Positions 31,226 to 32,319 of a DNA stretch of 32,319 nt are shown piece by piece. The notes under the pieces are model-generated. The model saw only the letters and a program-made list of their open reading frames with translations. It had not been told where the DNA came from and did not search any database. Where the stretch lies: contig JAFTMG010000037.1 in NCBI GenBank assembly GCA_017452525.1, positions 1-32,319 on the forward strand, read 5' to 3'. Made by a program: the position numbers and the translations under genes. Position 1 is the stretch's first letter. Every line of letters begins with the position of its first letter. Origin of the DNA: Clostridia bacterium. Lineage in GTDB: Bacteria > Bacillota > Clostridia > Oscillospirales > CAG-272.

Positions 31226-31788
31226 TCCATATTATCTATCTTGCGGCGGGTCAGTCGCGGCGCTACGGCTCCAATAAGCTTCTGTCCCTGCGGGACGGCA
31301 AGGCGCTGTACCGATACGGGCTGGAGGCGATCCGTGAGGCGATGGGGACGCGGGAGGATTGCGCGCTGACGGTGGTAACCTGCTGGGAGGAGATCATGCG
31401 CGCGCTGACCGCCGAGGGCGTGCGATGCGTGTCCTGTCCCGACAGTCATTTGGGAATATCCCATACCATCCGTGCGGGTATCCGCGCCTGCGAGCCGCTG
31501 GCGGAGGAGGATCATCTGTGCTTCTGCGTGGCGGATCAGCCGAATCTGACCGCCGCGACGGTCGCGCGACTTTTGAACACCGCTACGGAGAGCCCGCTCA
31601 CCGCCTGCCTTGCCGCGGGCGAGATCTCGGGCAATCCCACGCTCTTTTCGGCAACGCTTGCGGAGGAGCTGTGTGCGCTGACGGGTGACAGAGGCGGCAA
31701 GGCTGTGATGCGCCGCCATCCCGAGAGGCACATCGACGTCCCCTGCGACGTGACGGAGCTGACGGATATCGACGTCGCCGAAGAATGA
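31222..31788 (+). CDS. MocA-like molybdenum cofactor nucleotidyltransferase
   Basis: This encodes 188 residues of the MobA/MocA fold. The nucleotide-binding motif LAAGQSRRYGSNK (7-19), ADQPNLT with the metal-binding aspartate, GNPTLFS and GDRGGKAVM match the MocA/PucB type, which transfers CMP to molybdopterin to make the dinucleotide cofactor used by many xanthine dehydrogenase-family enzymes. Its position directly after the large subunit (ATGA overlap) supports that role. GMP transfer (MobA-like) or another small acceptor cannot be excluded by eye. It is the last gene of the operon, followed by a terminator. Confidence 0.9.
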   Translation: MIHIIYLAAGQSRRYGSNKLLSLRDGKALYRYGLEAIREAMGTREDCALTVVTCWEEIMRALTAEGVRCVSCPDSHLGISHTIRAGIRACEPLAEEDHLCFCVADQPNLTAATVARLLNTATESPLTACLAAGEISGNPTLFSATLAEELCALTGDRGGKAVMRRHPERHIDVPCDVTELTDIDVAEE

Positions 31789-31792
31789 ATAC

Positions 31793-31831
31793 AAAAAGCT
31801 CTTATGCTGTTGGCATAAGAGTTTTTTGTTC
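31793..31831 (+). terminator. Rho-independent terminator of the importer/hydroxylase operon
   Basis: The stem pairs CTCTTATGC with GCATAAGAG around TGTTG, flanked by A run and six T (to about 31827). Confidence 0.93.
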
Positions 31832-31869
31832 GTTGAAACACATCCAATATGGTTGGGAGGTTTGGTACG

Positions 31870-32021
31870 TTCAAATTGGAGGTTTGGCGGGGTGGAGGTA
31901 TCGTGGCGCGGACGAAGGCAGGGCTTTGCCCTGCACCCACAAGGGAACCCTTTTTTGAAGGGTTCCCTTGACCCTCCGAAAATCTTCAAATAGGGGTATG
32001 AGGCGGGGTGTTTATCTTGCT
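31870..32021 (+). repeat. Intergenic repeat copy D (inverted relative to copy A)
   Basis: It begins TTCAAATTGG like copies B and C and runs parallel to the whole of copy A in the opposite orientation. The first hairpin is GCAGGGC/GCCCTGC (near 31918-31933); the second is a perfect 12-bp stem (31941-31952 with 31958-31969, arm AAGGGAACCCTT). Against copy A the second hairpin has gained a base pair on both arms, so pairing is kept. Confidence 0.88.
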
Positions 32022-32085
32022 CTCGCCGTGGAGGGGTTCGGGCGGGGCGGTTATAAGCAGGTTGACGGATGATAACCTGTCATGG

Positions 32086-32186
32086 TTCGAGCGGGCAAAC
32101 TTCGTTCGCGTCAGGCTGCCTCCAGAATTGGCGCTATGCGCCAATTCGCCCTGCCGCTTCGGCTGCCGTGGCGCGCGCCGCTCGAA
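32086..32186. repeat. Structured intergenic element with nested inverted repeats
   Basis: Outer arms TTCGAGCGG (32086-32094) and CCGCTCGAA (32178-32186) are exact inverted copies. Inside is a perfect 10-bp hairpin GAATTGGCGC/GCGCCAATTC (32125-32134, 32138-32147). No T tract follows. It is unrelated by eye to copies A-D. Confidence 0.7.
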
Positions 32187-32199
32187 ATGGGGTCATTTA

Positions 32200-32319
32200 G
32201 TGTACGATACGAAATTGTTGTATTTAGATTGGTCGGAATACTTTACAGACAAAGAGACAGCGGTTTGGACAGATCAATGGCAACAGTCTCGTGTCACACA
32301 CAAAACAGCCCCATTACGT
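32200..32319 (+). CDS. Possible 5' part of an unidentified gene running off the window
   Basis: From GTG 32200 the frame stays open for 40 codons to the window edge (begins V/M-YDTKLLYLDWSEYF). It is AT-rich with TTA/TTG/ACA codons unlike the neighbouring genes. There is no good ribosome site before it and no promoter was recognised, so the true start may differ or the frame may be chance. I do not recognise the protein. Confidence 0.3.
   Translation, partial: MYDTKLLYLDWSEYFTDKETAVWTDQWQQSRVTHKTAPLR

Larger units (their letters stand above)
31789..32319. other. 531-base right-edge stretch without a complete gene
   Basis: It contains the operon terminator, repeat copy D (31870-32021), a second structured inverted repeat (32086-32186) and a possible gene start at 32200. 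The base composition falls sharply after 32190, from GC-rich to AT-rich. Confidence 0.8.

Noticed and set aside
1..32319. CRISPR array or tRNA/rRNA genes
   Set aside because: No evenly spaced direct repeats with unique spacers, no cas genes, and no tRNA or rRNA signature found; the repeats present are dispersed and inverted.

Overview
The window looks like chromosomal DNA of a GC-rich member of the Clostridia (Firmicutes), most likely an uncultured gut Oscillospiraceae-type lineage. This rests on strong AGGAGG-type ribosome sites, consensus sigma-A promoters (TTGNNN, 17 bp, often TGATATAAT), and family content typical of that group: Mini-RNase III, a YerC-type TrpR-like repressor, a ThiI without rhodanese domain, an ABC-F protein and a DUF6472-like small protein. 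No rRNA, tRNA, CRISPR array or transposase was seen.

Layout, left to right. (1) 1-7.6 kb, housekeeping and small operons: a repeat copy at the left edge, a minus-strand operon (TrpR-like repressor, methyltransferase, Hsp33), a small cysteine-rich protein gene, a minus-strand nucleotidyltransferase and ABC-F pair, and divergently a radical SAM/SPASM protein with an SGNH hydrolase. (2) 7.7-9.8 kb: pgk-tpiA, a glycolytic operon with distinct codon choice and a hairpin at the predicted 5' end of its mRNA. (3) 9.85-10.75 kb: an AT-rich islet with an XRE repressor gene facing a DUF6809-like gene; a perfect consensus promoter between them carries palindromic operators. (4) 10.8-15.0 kb: minus-strand EamA transporter, cyclophilin, mrnC and two tandem GxDLY/SGNH hydrolases. 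(5) 15.3-19.1 kb: two tandem lipoproteins with a C-terminal metallo-beta-lactamase (ComEC-like) domain. (6) 19.3-21.7 kb: a DEDDh exonuclease with a duplicated N-terminal module and a zinc knuckle, then thiI. (7) 21.8-24.4 kb: minus-strand PlsC-type acyltransferase with zinc ribbon, overlapping a GltS-like symporter. (8) 24.9-31.8 kb: a seven-gene, translationally coupled operon: lipoprotein-permease-ATPase importer of the BtuFCD/FepBDC type, then FAD, 2Fe-2S and molybdopterin subunits of a xanthine-dehydrogenase-family hydroxylase, then a MocA-like molybdopterin nucleotidyltransferase. (9) 31.8-32.3 kb: a second, inverted copy of the left-edge repeat, another structured repeat, and the possible start of a further gene.

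How the parts fit. The best systems-level candidate is region 8: metal or cofactor uptake, cofactor maturation and the apoenzyme share one transcript, so I infer that the importer supplies molybdate or tungstate. Other candidates are the self-contained repressor/operator module in region 3, a family of intergenic repeats (1-155, 9937-9960, 24537-24665, 31870-32021) with terminal inverted repeats or compensated hairpins, the tandem lipoprotein pair, and the exonuclease of unusual architecture. All family names come from reading motifs by eye; no database search was possible.
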